Positions 47,801 to 55,786 of a DNA stretch of 64,000 bases are shown one piece after another. Positions within the stretch are counted from its first letter, which is position 1. Each line of letters opens with the position of its first letter. Source of the stretch: Streptomyces sp. NBC_00490 (GTDB taxonomy: Bacteria; Actinomycetota; Actinomycetes; Streptomycetales; Streptomycetaceae); NCBI RefSeq assembly GCF_036013645.1, contig NZ_CP107869.1:2604001-2668000 (forward strand). Direction: 5' to 3'. Made by a program: the position numbers and the translations under genes. The notes under the pieces are model-generated. The model worked only from the letters and a program-made list of their open reading frames with translations. It did no database searches and was not told where the DNA came from.

Positions 47801-48399
47801 GGGACGTCGTATCCGGCCGCCTCCATGGCCCGGCGGGCGGCGATGACGGAGGCCTTGGTCTGGAGGAGGTCCTGGGTGGTCTCCACCAGGAGCGCGTCGG
47901 CGCCGCCGGCGAGCAGGCCCTCGGCGTTCTGCTGGTACGCGTCTCGGATGGCGCCGAAGGTGGTGTGGCCGAGCGTGGGCAGCTTGGTGCCGGGACCGAT
48001 CGAGCCGAGGACCCAGCGCTGGCGGCCGTCCCGGGCGGCGTACTCGTCGGCCGTCTCGCGGGCGATGCGGGCACCGGCCTCGGAGAGTTCGTGGATGCGC
48101 TCGGGGATGTCGTACTCGCCGAGGGCGCTCAGGTTGGCGCCGAAGGTGTTGGTCTCGACGCAGTCGACGCCCGCGTCGAAGTACTCGGCGTGCACCGAGC
48201 GCACGATGTCGGGCCGGGTCACGTTGAGGATCTCGTTGCAGCCCTCGAGCTGCTGGAAGTCCTCCATCGTGGGGTCCTGGGCCTGGAGCATGGTGCCCAT
48301 CGCCCCGTCGGCGACCACCACACGGGTGGCGAGTGCCTCGCGGAGGGCGGACGCGCGGGTCCGGCTGTCGGCGGAAGGGGTCGGTGGCAACGAGGCCAT
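44884..48399 (-). CDS. metH: Cobalamin-dependent methionine synthase MetH
   Basis: A 1171-residue four-module enzyme transferring a methyl group from methyltetrahydrofolate to homocysteine. Homocysteine module at 1 to about 315 with zinc ligands Cys238 (GLNCATGP) and Cys304-Cys305 (GGCCGTTPE). Folate-binding module at about 335-620. Cobalamin module with the cap and DVHDIGKN, the cobalt ligand being His748. C-terminal SAM activation module (LADYFRPEESGETDVVG; GARFSLGYGACPNLEDR). E. coli MetH has 1227 residues. ATG at 48399 follows GGGAG; the leader contains a long hairpin. Confidence 0.97.
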   Translation of the reverse strand: MASLPPTPSADSRTRASALREALATRVVVADGAMGTMLQAQDPTMEDFQQLEGCNEILNVTRPDIVRSVHAEYFDAGVDCVETNTFGANLSALGEYDIPERIHELSEAGARIARETADEYAARDGRQRWVLGSIGPGTKLPTLGHTTFGAIRDAYQQNAEGLLAGGADALLVETTQDLLQTKASVIAARRAMEAAGYDVPLIVSVTVETTGTMLLGSEIGAALTALEPLGIDMIGLNCATGPAEMSEHLRYLARHSRIQLSCMPNAGLPVLTKDGAHYPLTAPELADAQENFVREYGLSLIGGCCGTTPEHLRQVVERVRDLAPTERDPRPEPGAASLYQTVPFRQDTSYLAIGERTNANGSKKFREAMLEGRWDDCVEMARDQIREGAHMLDLCVDYVGRDGVADMEELAGRFATASTLPIVLDSTEVPVIRAGLEKLGGRAVINSVNYEDGDGPESRFAKVTKLAQEHGAALIALTIDEEGQARTPEHKVAIAERLIEDLTGNWGIHESDILIDTLTFTICTGQEESRKDGIATIEAIRELKRRHPDVQTTLGLSNISFGLNPAARILLNSVFLDECTKAGLDSAIVHASKILPIARFSEEEVQTALDLIYDRRAEGYDPLQKLMALFEGATAKSLKAGKAEELAALPLEERLKRRIIDGEKNGLEADLDEALQSRPALDIVNEILLDGMKVVGELFGSGQMQLPFVLQSAEVMKTAVAHLEPHMEKTDDEGKGTIVLATVRGDVHDIGKNLVDIILSNNGYTVVNLGIKQPVSAILEAAAEHRADVIGMSGLLVKSTVIMKENLEELNQRGLAADFPVILGGAALTRAYVEQDLHEIYEGEVRYARDAFEGLRLMDALIGVKRGVPGAKLPELKQRRVRATAAVEVEERPEEGHVRSDVAVDNPVPAPPFWDTRVIKGIQLKEYATWLDEGALFKGQWGLKQARAGDGPTYEELVETEGRPRLRGLLDKLQTENLLEAAVVYGYFPCVSKDDDLIILDDQGNERTRFTFPRQRRGRRLCLADYFRPEESGETDVVGLQVVTVGSRIGEETAKLFEANAYRDYLELHGLSVQLAEALAEYWHARVRSELGFAGEDPGEIEDMFALKYRGARFSLGYGACPNLEDRAKIADLLQPERIGVQLSEEFQLHPEQSTDAIVIHHPEAKYFNAR

Positions 48400-48410
48400 G
48401 AAAGGGCTCC

Positions 48411-48477
48411 CTGTGGGTGCGACGGCTGTCGGCTTTGCGTCCTGCTGCGGGGCTTCCCACAGCGGACGCACGCCGTC
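48411..48477 (-). promoter_or_regulatory. Structured metH mRNA leader
   Basis: Nested stems: GACGGC/GCCGTC (48421-48426 with 48472-48477), TGCGTCC/GGACGCA (48436-48442 with 48464-48470), GCTG/CAGC and GGG/CCC inside. The inner CCCACAG (48456-48462) can instead pair with CTGTGGG (48411-48417), which touches the metH ribosome-binding site at 48407-48411. The two folds exclude each other. Confidence 0.45.
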
Positions 48478-48635
48478 AGGGTAGCCGGGACCCGACCCGG
48501 ACGGTCGGAGCGTCCACGGGACGGACGAGGATGACGGGCAGATCGTTCGCGGGATACGAGTGACGCGCGCGTGCAGCAGGAGTGACTTAAAGGTGTCGTA
48601 CGACCATTGGCGGTTGGTCGGCATGGACTAGTAGT

Positions 48636-48652
48636 GTTCGACATTGCCGAAC
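48636..48652. promoter_or_regulatory. GylR operator upstream of gylR
   Basis: GTTCGACATTGCCGAAC, an imperfect palindrome with GTTCG/CGAAC arms, 53 bp upstream of the gylR start. A near-identical site in reverse orientation precedes glpF, which points to autoregulation by GylR. Confidence 0.65.
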
Positions 48653-48704
48653 GGCGGCAGCGACGTCGCGGGTCGACGGCGAAGGGGACGGAGGCAGTAC
48701 GGCG

Positions 48705-49469
48705 ATGGCACGGAACATCCAGTCGCTCGAACGGGCGGCCGCGATGCTGCGCCTGCTCGCGGGCGGCGAGCGGCGGCTCGGCCTCTCGGACATCGCCTCG
48801 GCCCTGGGCCTCGCCAAGGGCACCGCGCACGGCATCCTGCGCACTCTGCAGCTGGAGGGGTTCGTCGAGCAGGACGACGCGTCCGGGCGGTACCAGCTGG
48901 GTGCCGAGCTGCTGCGCCTGGGCACCACCTATCTCGACGTGCACGAGCTGCGGGCGCGTGCCCTGGTGTGGACCGACGATCTGGCCCGGTCCAGCGGCGA
49001 GAGCGTCTATCTGGGCGTCCTGCACCAGCAGGGCGTGCTGATCGTGCACCACGTCTTCCGGCCCGACGACAGCCGGCAGGTGCTGGAGATCGGGGCCATG
49101 CAGCCGCTGCACTCCACGGCGCTGGGCAAGGTGCTGTCGGCGTACGACCCGGTGGCGCACAGTGAGGTCATCGAGGCGGACCGCAAGGCGTTCACCGATC
49201 GCACGGTGTCCGAGCTGGACGCCTTCGAGAACGTCCTCGACATCACCCGCGCGCGTGGCTACTCCGTGGACGTGGAGGAGACCTGGGAGGGCGTGGCCGG
49301 TGTGGCCGCCCCCATCCACGACCGGCGGCGGATGCCGGTGGGCGCGGTCGGCATCACGGGGGCCGTGGAACGGCTGTGCAGGGACGGCGAGTTGCGTCCC
49401 GAGCTGATCGCGGCGGTACGGGACTGTGCCCGCGCGGTGTCGCGGGACCTGGGTGCCGGGCGCTTCTAG
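48705..49469 (+). CDS. gylR: IclR-family glycerol repressor GylR
   Basis: A 254-residue IclR regulator: winged helix (SLERAAAMLRLLAGGERRLGLSDIASALGLAKGTAHGILRTLQLEGFVEQ) and an effector domain with VYLGVLHQQGVLIVHHV and PLHSTALGKVLSAY. In S. coelicolor GylR represses the glycerol operon and its own gene, released by glycerol-3-phosphate. ATG at 48705 has GGAGG upstream. It directly precedes glpF-glpK-glpD, the glycerol operon. Confidence 0.96.
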   Translation: MARNIQSLERAAAMLRLLAGGERRLGLSDIASALGLAKGTAHGILRTLQLEGFVEQDDASGRYQLGAELLRLGTTYLDVHELRARALVWTDDLARSSGESVYLGVLHQQGVLIVHHVFRPDDSRQVLEIGAMQPLHSTALGKVLSAYDPVAHSEVIEADRKAFTDRTVSELDAFENVLDITRARGYSVDVEETWEGVAGVAAPIHDRRRMPVGAVGITGAVERLCRDGELRPELIAAVRDCARAVSRDLGAGRF

Positions 49470-49483
49470 AAGTCGGTAAGAGC

Positions 49484-49510
49484 ACCGGGACGCCCTGACG
49501 GCGTTCCGGT
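49484..49510 (+). terminator. Hairpin after gylR
   Basis: 11-bp stem ACCGGGACGCC/GGCGTTCCGGT (one G-T pair) with loop CTGAC, 15 bp beyond the gylR stop. Confidence 0.7.
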
Positions 49511-49659
49511 TCTGGTCGTACCCTGAAGCGGACATATCGGACGGGGCCCCATAGCAGCCCCCTGTGAAGATCGACAGCTCACAGCATCAATAACGATCGT
49601 GCTTTCGATAACAGAACCCTTGACGCACATGTAACGCCGGAGCGAGACTCCCGTCCATC

Positions 49660-49676
49660 GGTCGGCATTGTCGAAC
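49660..49676. promoter_or_regulatory. GylR operator upstream of glpF
   Basis: GGTCGGCATTGTCGAAC; its reverse complement GTTCGACAATGCCGACC matches the gylR-side site at 15 of 17 positions. It overlaps the expected -35 region of the promoter whose -10 is at 49696, so binding would block transcription. Confidence 0.65.
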
Positions 49677-49695
49677 ACCTACCGGCAATACGCGC

Positions 49696-49701
49696 TAGAG
49701 T
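49696..49701 (+). promoter_or_regulatory. Candidate -10 box of the glp operon
   Basis: TAGAGT in GCTAGAGTGTGAC fits the HrdB -10 consensus TAGRRT. It lies 20 bp beyond the GylR operator and about 100 bp before the glpF start. Confidence 0.5.
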
Positions 49702-49803
49702 GTGACAACGCCAAGGGCCGGCACAGCTCTCATCCGAGAGCAGCTCGAACCTCCGGAGGGACCCGGGGTTCGGTCCCCTGGACGAAGGACAAAGGAGTCG
49801 CGG

Positions 49804-50604
49804 GTGTCCAGCTCCGACATCTTCATCGGCGAGACCATAGGTACCGCCATACTCATCCTGCTCGGCGGCGGCGTCTGTGCCGCCGTCACGCTGAAGGCCT
49901 CCAAGGCCCGCAACGCGGGCTGGCTCGCCATCACCTTCGGGTGGGGTTTCGCCGTACTGACGGCCGTCTACACCTCCGCGCCGCTCTCCGGCGCGCACCT
50001 GAACCCGGCCGTCACCCTGGCGCTCGCGCTCAAGGACAACGGCATCCCGTGGAGCCAGGTTCCGACCTACTGGGGCGGACAGCTCCTCGGCGCCATGATC
50101 GGCGCAGCCCTGGTCTGGGTCGCCTACTACGGCCAGTTCCACGCGCACCTCACCGACAAGGAGATCGTCGGCGGTCCGGGCGCGCAGGCCACCAAGACCA
50201 AGGCGGTCGAAGCCCAGGAACAGGGCGCGGGCCCGGTCCTCGGCATCTTCTCCACCGGTCCGGAGATCCGGAACGTGGTGCAGAACCTGGCCACGGAGAT
50301 CATCGGCACCATCGTGCTGGTGCTCGCCGTCCTCACGCAGGGCCTCAACGACGGCGGCAACGGCCTGGGCACCCTGGGCGCTCTGATCACCTCGCTGGTC
50401 GTCGTCTCGATCGGTCTGTCTCTCGGTGGCCCGACCGGCTACGCCATCAACCCGGCCCGTGACCTCGGTCCGCGTATCGTGCACGCCCTCCTGCCGCTGC
50501 CCAACAAGGGCGGCTCGGACTGGAGCTACGCGTGGATCCCGGTGGCCGGTCCGCTGATCGGCGGCGCGATCGCTGCGGGTATCTACAACGTCGCTTTTGC
50601 TTAG
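49804..50604 (+). CDS. glpF: Glycerol uptake facilitator GlpF
   Basis: A 266-residue aquaglyceroporin of the MIP family. Both pore half-helix motifs are present: AHLNPAVT and AINPARD, the second keeping the Asp of glycerol channels. Six transmembrane helices, with a longer extracellular/loop insert ([23 protein letters not shown]) in the middle. GTG at 49804 follows AAGGAG. First gene of the glpFKD operon. Confidence 0.96.
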   Translation: MSSSDIFIGETIGTAILILLGGGVCAAVTLKASKARNAGWLAITFGWGFAVLTAVYTSAPLSGAHLNPAVTLALALKDNGIPWSQVPTYWGGQLLGAMIGAALVWVAYYGQFHAHLTDKEIVGGPGAQATKTKAVEAQEQGAGPVLGIFSTGPEIRNVVQNLATEIIGTIVLVLAVLTQGLNDGGNGLGTLGALITSLVVVSIGLSLGGPTGYAINPARDLGPRIVHALLPLPNKGGSDWSYAWIPVAGPLIGGAIAAGIYNVAFA

Positions 50605-50679
50605 AAAAACCTCGCAGCACAAGCCTCGCAGCACGCGGTACCCACAGCTTTCCGACCTAGGACCTCCCAGGAGCACACC

Positions 50680-52221
50680 GTGACCGACGCGCACACCGCC
50701 GGCCCCTTCATCGCCGCCATCGACCAGGGCACCACCTCCAGCCGCTGCATCGTCTTCGACCGCGACGGACGTATCGTCTCCGTCGACCAGAAGGAGCACG
50801 AGCAGATCTTCCCGAAGCCGGGCTGGGTCGAGCACAACGCCAACGAGATCTGGACCAACGTCGAGGAGGTCGTCGCCGGGGCCATCCAGAAGGCCGGCAT
50901 CACCCGCGACGACATCAAGGCCATCGGCATCACCAACCAGCGTGAGACCACGCTGCTGTGGGACAAGAACACCGGTGAGCCCGTCCACAACGCCATCGTC
51001 TGGCAGGACACCCGCACCGACGCGCTCTGCAAGGAGCTCGGCCGCAACGTCGGCCAGGACCGCTTCCGCCGCGAGACGGGCCTGCCCCTCGCCTCGTACT
51101 TCGCCGGCCCGAAGGCCCGCTGGCTCCTCGACAACGTCGAGGGTCTGCGCGAGCGCGCCGAGAACGGCGACATCCTCTTCGGCACCATGGACAGCTGGGT
51201 CATCTGGAACCTGACCGGCGGCGTGAACGGCGGCCGCCACGTCACCGACGTCACCAACGCCTCCCGCACCATGCTGATGAACCTCCACAGCATGGAGTGG
51301 GACGAGAAGATCGCCGAGTCCATCGGCGTGCCGCTGGCGATGCTGCCCGAGATCCGCTCCTCCGCCGAGGTGTACGGCGAGGTCACCGGCGGCAAGCTCG
51401 GCGACATCCTCGGTGGCATCCCCGTGGCGTCCGCGCTCGGTGACCAGCAGGCGGCCCTGTTCGGCCAGACCTGTTTCGCCGAGGGCGAGGCCAAGTCGAC
51501 GTACGGCACCGGCACCTTCCTGCTGATGAACACCGGCGAGAAGCCGGTCAACTCGTACAACGGCCTGCTCACCACGGTCGGCTACCGGATCGGCGACCAG
51601 AAGGCGGTCTACGCCCTCGAGGGCTCGATCGCCGTCACCGGTTCGCTGGTGCAGTGGATGCGCGACCAGATGGGCCTGATCTCCACCGCCGCCGAGATCG
51701 AGACGCTCGCGCTCTCGGTCGAGGACAACGGCGGCGCCTACTTCGTGCCGGCCTTCTCCGGTCTGTTCGCCCCGTACTGGCGCTCCGACGCCCGCGGCGT
51801 GATCGCCGGCCTGACCCGGTACGTCACCAAGGCGCACCTCGCGCGCGCCGTCCTGGAGGCCACGGCCTGGCAGACCCGTGAGATCACCGACGCCATGACG
51901 AAGGACTCCGGTGTCGAGCTCGCGGCCGTCAAGGTCGACGGCGGTATGACCTCCAACAACCTGCTGATGCAGACCCTCGCCGACTTCGTGGACGCCCCCG
52001 TGGTCCGCCCGATGGTCGCCGAGACGACCTGCCTCGGTGCCGCCTACGCCGCCGGTCTCGCCGTCGGCTTCTGGACCAGCACCGACGACCTGCGCGCCAA
52101 CTGGCGCCGAGCCGCCGAGTGGACCCCCAACATGGCCGCGGAGAAGCGCGACCGTGAGTACAAGAGCTGGCTCAAGGCCGTCGAGCGGACGATGGGCTGG
52201 CTTGAGGACGAAGAGAGCTGA
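50680..52221 (+). CDS. glpK: Glycerol kinase GlpK
   Basis: A 513-residue FGGY-family kinase phosphorylating glycerol to glycerol-3-phosphate, the GylR inducer. N-terminal [16 protein letters not shown], substrate-site [18 protein letters not shown] and WQDTRTD, and the C-terminal FGGY region [22 protein letters not shown] at 50680 has CAGGAG upstream. 75 bp after glpF and 51 bp before glpD. Confidence 0.97.
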   Translation: MTDAHTAGPFIAAIDQGTTSSRCIVFDRDGRIVSVDQKEHEQIFPKPGWVEHNANEIWTNVEEVVAGAIQKAGITRDDIKAIGITNQRETTLLWDKNTGEPVHNAIVWQDTRTDALCKELGRNVGQDRFRRETGLPLASYFAGPKARWLLDNVEGLRERAENGDILFGTMDSWVIWNLTGGVNGGRHVTDVTNASRTMLMNLHSMEWDEKIAESIGVPLAMLPEIRSSAEVYGEVTGGKLGDILGGIPVASALGDQQAALFGQTCFAEGEAKSTYGTGTFLLMNTGEKPVNSYNGLLTTVGYRIGDQKAVYALEGSIAVTGSLVQWMRDQMGLISTAAEIETLALSVEDNGGAYFVPAFSGLFAPYWRSDARGVIAGLTRYVTKAHLARAVLEATAWQTREITDAMTKDSGVELAAVKVDGGMTSNNLLMQTLADFVDAPVVRPMVAETTCLGAAYAAGLAVGFWTSTDDLRANWRRAAEWTPNMAAEKRDREYKSWLKAVERTMGWLEDEES

Positions 52222-52272
52222 CGAGAGCCACTCGTAGGCTCAGCACGCTCTGATGAGGAGTAAGAACCCGAA

Positions 52273-53889
52273 ATGACCAGTCAGACCACCCTGCAGTCCG
52301 TGCCTGCCCTCGGTACGCGCCCGGCCTCCGGCTCCAACCCGAGCCGCGCCGAGACCCGGGAGCAGCTCTCCAAGGCGTCGTACGACCTTCTCGTGATCGG
52401 CGGCGGCATCCTGGGCATCTCCACTGCCTGGCACGCCGCGCAGTCCGGCCTGCGGGTGGCCCTGGTCGACGCCGGCGACTTCGCCGGCGCCACCTCTTCC
52501 GCCTCCTCCAAGCTTCTCCACGGCGGTCTGCGCTATCTGCAGACCGGCGCGGTGAAGCTGGTGGCGGAGAACCACTTCGAGCGCCGTGCGGTCTCCCGCC
52601 AGGTGGCCCCCCACCTGGCGAACCCGCTCACGTTCTACCTCCCCGTGTACAAGGGCGGGCCGCACGGCGCCGCGAAGCTCGGGGCGGGCGTCTTCGCCTA
52701 CTCCGCGCTCTCCGCGTTCGGTGACGGCGTCGGCCACCTCCTCTCGCCGGCCAAGGCGGCGCAGGACGTGCCGGAGCTGCGCACCGACAACCTCAAGGCC
52801 GTCGCCGTGTACGGCGACGACCAGATGAACGACGCGCGCATGGCGCTGATGACGGTCCGCGCGGCCGTCGAGTCGGGCGCGGTGGTCCTGAACCACGCCG
52901 AGGTGACCGGTCTGCGGTTCACCAAGGGCCGGGTCACGGGCGCCGAGCTGCGCGACCGTCAGTCGGGCGACGAGTTCGGCGTCAGCGCCCGTCTCGTCCT
53001 CAACGCGACCGGCCCGTGGGTGGACCACCTGCGCAAGCTGGAGGACCCGAACGCGGCCCCCTCGATCCGTCTGTCCAAGGGCGCGCACCTGGTCCTGAAG
53101 CGGACGGCGCCGTGGAAGGCCGCGCTGGCCACCCCGATCGACAAGTACCGCATCACCTTCGCCCTCCCCTGGGAGGACATGCTGCTGCTCGGCACCACGG
53201 ACGAGGAGTTCGAGGGCGACCCGGCGGACGTCTCGGTCACCGAGAAGGACACGGCCCAGATACTCGACGAGGCCGCGTTCTCCATCCGGGACCAGCAGCT
53301 CGACCGTGACCTCATCACGTACGCCTTCGCGGGTCTGCGGGTGCTGCCGGGTGGCCCCGGCGACACCGCGAAGGCCAAGCGGGAGACGGTGGTGACCGAG
53401 GGCAAGGGCGGCATGCTGTCCGTCGCGGGCGGCAAGTGGACGACGTTCCGGCACATCGGCCGTACGGTCATGAAGCAGCTGGAGTCGCTGCCGGGCGCTC
53501 CGCTGGGTGACGACTACGAGCCGATCTCCTCGCTGCCGAAGAAGCTGCCGCTGCCGGGTGTCGCCAACCCGCGCGCGGTCGCGCACCGGCTGCTGGTCGA
53601 CAACCCGGCGCCGGGTCCGCGGATGGCGGCGGACACGGCGAAGCACCTGGCCACCCACTACGGCTCGCTGGCCTTCGACATCGCCCGGCTGGCGAACGAG
53701 AACCCGGAGCTGGGTGAGCGTGTGCACCCGGACGCCCCGGAGATCTGGGCGCAGGTCGTGTACGCGCGGGACAACGAGTGGGCCGAGACGCAGGACGATG
53801 TGCTGCGTCGGCGTACGACGCTGACGATCCGGGGACTTGCCACGGACGACGTCCGCGCCAAAGTCCAGGACCTGCTCGACAAGAAGTAG
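52273..53889 (+). CDS. glpD: Glycerol-3-phosphate dehydrogenase GlpD
   Basis: A 538-residue FAD-dependent membrane-associated dehydrogenase oxidising glycerol-3-phosphate to dihydroxyacetone phosphate and passing electrons to menaquinone. FAD-binding Rossmann motif YDLLVIGGGILGISTAWHAAQSGLRVALVDAGDFAGATSSASSKLLHGGLRYL near the N-terminus, and the C-terminal helical domain. ATG at 52273 follows GAGGAG. Last gene of the glycerol operon. Confidence 0.97.
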   Translation: MTSQTTLQSVPALGTRPASGSNPSRAETREQLSKASYDLLVIGGGILGISTAWHAAQSGLRVALVDAGDFAGATSSASSKLLHGGLRYLQTGAVKLVAENHFERRAVSRQVAPHLANPLTFYLPVYKGGPHGAAKLGAGVFAYSALSAFGDGVGHLLSPAKAAQDVPELRTDNLKAVAVYGDDQMNDARMALMTVRAAVESGAVVLNHAEVTGLRFTKGRVTGAELRDRQSGDEFGVSARLVLNATGPWVDHLRKLEDPNAAPSIRLSKGAHLVLKRTAPWKAALATPIDKYRITFALPWEDMLLLGTTDEEFEGDPADVSVTEKDTAQILDEAAFSIRDQQLDRDLITYAFAGLRVLPGGPGDTAKAKRETVVTEGKGGMLSVAGGKWTTFRHIGRTVMKQLESLPGAPLGDDYEPISSLPKKLPLPGVANPRAVAHRLLVDNPAPGPRMAADTAKHLATHYGSLAFDIARLANENPELGERVHPDAPEIWAQVVYARDNEWAETQDDVLRRRTTLTIRGLATDDVRAKVQDLLDKK

Positions 53890-53961
53890 ACCTCGGGCCG
53901 GCCCCTCCCTGACCTGGCCGGCACCAGGAAACGGCCCCTCTCCCCTATGGGGGCCTGAACG

Positions 53962-54001
53962 CGAAAGGGGCGGCTCCGCGCCGACGGAGCCGCCCCTTTC
54001 G
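53962..54001 (+). terminator. Terminator of the glp operon
   Basis: Perfect 17-bp stem (53962-53978 with 53985-54001) and a six-base loop, 72 bp after the glpD stop and 39 bp before the next gene. Confidence 0.9.
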
Positions 54002-54040
54002 TGTGCCCGCGTTGTCAGTGCCGGGTGTTCTCATGGACGT

Positions 54041-54610
54041 ATGAACGTGGAACAGGCCGCACCTGAGGATCTCGACGCGCTCCACAAGGCGTTCGGCGTG
54101 GACGACGACGGCGCGTCGGCGCTCGGGTGGGAGGCGGTGCACGCCTTCGAGGCGGAGCACGGAATCGTGCTGCCGGAGCCGTACCGGACGTTCGTGGCGG
54201 AGATATCGGACGGGTCGTTCCAGGGACCGCCGGAGTACGGGCTGGTGGGGCTGGCCGAGCTGCCGTCCGACTGGGGCCGCGACGGTGCGGAGCGGAGCCT
54301 GGCCGAGCCGTTCCCGCTGACGGAGCCGTGGCTCTGGGAGGAGGACGAGGGGCCCTACGAGGACCCCGAGGCCGTCACCGACCAGGTCTTCGACCACGGT
54401 TCGATCGTGCTCGGGACGGACGGGTGCGCGATGAACTGGCACCTCGTCGTCACCGGCCCGCACCGAGGGCACATCTGGCACGTCACGGATGTCGGCGCCA
54501 TGCCCTTCGGCGCGGAGTTCGGCTTCACGACCTCCGCACCCGGGTTCGCCGGCTGGGTGGGGCACTGGGCTGCCGGCAAGGAGTGGTTCGACGCCGAGTC
54601 AGCCGAGTGA
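54041..54610 (+). CDS. SMI1/KNR4 (SUKH) family protein
   Basis: A 189-residue acidic protein with the SUKH signature around WEAVHAFEAEHGIVLPEPYRTFVAEISDGSFQGPPEYGLVGLAEL. SUKH proteins include immunity proteins of contact-dependent and polymorphic toxin systems, but many bacterial members are stand-alone. No toxin gene is adjacent. ATG at 54041 is the first methionine with a plausible context. Its 3' end overlaps the convergent mtnK stop by 12 bp. Function unassigned. Confidence 0.85.
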   Translation: MNVEQAAPEDLDALHKAFGVDDDGASALGWEAVHAFEAEHGIVLPEPYRTFVAEISDGSFQGPPEYGLVGLAELPSDWGRDGAERSLAEPFPLTEPWLWEEDEGPYEDPEAVTDQVFDHGSIVLGTDGCAMNWHLVVTGPHRGHIWHVTDVGAMPFGAEFGFTTSAPGFAGWVGHWAAGKEWFDAESAE

Positions 54611-55771
54611 GGCCACCACGTCGCGCACGGCCTGCGGTGACGTCAGCTCCTCGCGCCGCACGACGAGTTCGCGGCCCAGCAGCAGTGCCCGGCGGGACGC
54701 CGGTACCGGGTCCGCGAGAGTCGTCAGGTCGGTCAGGTGGGCGAAACCGATGATGCGGCGGATGATCTCCGTGCCGGCGTAGCCCACGGACTCGGTCCAC
54801 ACCCTGCGCAGGAAGCGGTCCAGGTACGCGTCGTCGAAGAAGGTGTCGACGCGGGTCGGCCACAAGCGGCGGAACTCCGTCTCGAACGCCTCCCAGGACA
54901 GGCGGAGTTGGTCGGGGTGGTCCGACAGCGTGCCCAGTGCTCGCGCCCGTTCCTCCGAGACCAGCGCGTTGGCCCAGTACAGGCCGAGGTCGTAGCCGAT
55001 CGGGCCGACGAAGGAGAACTCGGGGTCGAAGACCCGTATGACGGGGGCGCCTTCGCGTTCGCCGACCATGATGCTGCCGGTGTGCAGGTCGCCGTGGAGC
55101 AGGGCCTGGGCGCTGGTCATGAAGGTGTGGCGGAGGTCGGCGACCTCCGTGCGCAGCCGCGTGTCGGCGCGGAACTCCCGCGCCAGGTCGTCCAGGCCCT
55201 CGTGCCAGTGGTTGTGCTCGTGCTCGATGTACGGCTCCGACAGGACCACGTCCTCCGTGATCTTGCAGAGCTCGGGGCTGACCGAGGCGGCGATCAGCGC
55301 CTTGCGGTCGGCCGACGCCATGCCGAAGTCACTGGTCGCGAAGGAGAACTGGGCGACGAACTCGCCGGTCCTGGCCGAGGTGTGCGGGCCGTAGGGCGCG
55401 CCCTGGTTCAGCAGGGTCCGCAGCACCTCCAGGTCCGACATGTCCTCCATGACGAGGGCGTAGTTCTCGGGGTCGTAGCCGTGGATCGCCGGGATCTTGT
55501 CCGGGGCGACGCGGGCGACCTGCTCGTACGCCCGCGCCTCGGCGTCGGCGCGGTCCGGGTTCATCGGCCAGGAAGGGCCGGCGACGCGGACCCAGGGCAG
55601 GGCCTGCTTGAGGGCGAGGCTGCGGGTGCCGTCGGCGTTCGACGCCAGGAACACCCGGTTCATGTTGCCGTCCGAGACCTCGCGGACCTGCGGATCGGCC
55701 GTCTCGTCCCAGTGGCCCCGCTCGCGCAGGTACGCGGGGATGTCGTCGGTCTCCAGGATGCGGTAGCCCAT
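54599..55771 (-). CDS. mtnK: 5-methylthioribose kinase
   Basis: A 390-residue choline-kinase-like phosphotransferase forming methylthioribose-1-phosphate. Nucleotide region REVSDGNMNRVFLA and ALKQALPWVR, catalytic loop LLHGDLHTGSIMV, metal ligand RVFDPEFSFVGPIGYDLGL. It lies 15 bp after an RbsC-like permease gene and is the last gene of an ABC transporter operon. Methionine salvage then continues through MtnA, MtnB, MtnC and MtnD encoded to the right. Confidence 0.95.
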   Translation of the reverse strand: MGYRILETDDIPAYLRERGHWDETADPQVREVSDGNMNRVFLASNADGTRSLALKQALPWVRVAGPSWPMNPDRADAEARAYEQVARVAPDKIPAIHGYDPENYALVMEDMSDLEVLRTLLNQGAPYGPHTSARTGEFVAQFSFATSDFGMASADRKALIAASVSPELCKITEDVVLSEPYIEHEHNHWHEGLDDLAREFRADTRLRTEVADLRHTFMTSAQALLHGDLHTGSIMVGEREGAPVIRVFDPEFSFVGPIGYDLGLYWANALVSEERARALGTLSDHPDQLRLSWEAFETEFRRLWPTRVDTFFDDAYLDRFLRRVWTESVGYAGTEIIRRIIGFAHLTDLTTLADPVPASRRALLLGRELVVRREELTSPQAVRDVVASLG

Positions 55772-55786
55772 GGTCGGTGAACTCCC

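Larger units (their letters stand above)
48400..48704. promoter_or_regulatory. metH-gylR divergent promoter region
   Basis: 305 bp between metH and gylR. On the metH side the mRNA leader folds into a long hairpin (48421-48477) that can alternate with pairing next to the metH ribosome-binding site. On the gylR side a GylR-type operator lies at 48636-48652. The central part (48480-48630) shows nothing I can assign. Confidence 0.5.
49470..49803. other. gylR-glpF intergenic region
   Basis: 334 bp containing, in order, the gylR terminator hairpin, an unassigned AT-richer stretch (49560-49620), the second GylR operator, and a -10 box before glpF. No credible gene is present. Confidence 0.55.

Noticed and set aside
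48400..48480. Cobalamin or SAH riboswitch before metH
   Set aside because: Too short and lacking the B12 box and other conserved motifs; kept only as an unclassified structured leader.
44827..48534. Plus-strand open frame of over 1200 codons opposite metH
   Set aside because: Antisense shadow; MetH zinc, cobalamin and SAM-domain motifs are all on the minus strand.
54041..54610. Toxin-immunity module around the SUKH gene
   Set aside because: No toxin, secretion or DUF toxin-carrier gene is adjacent; neighbours are glpD and mtnK.
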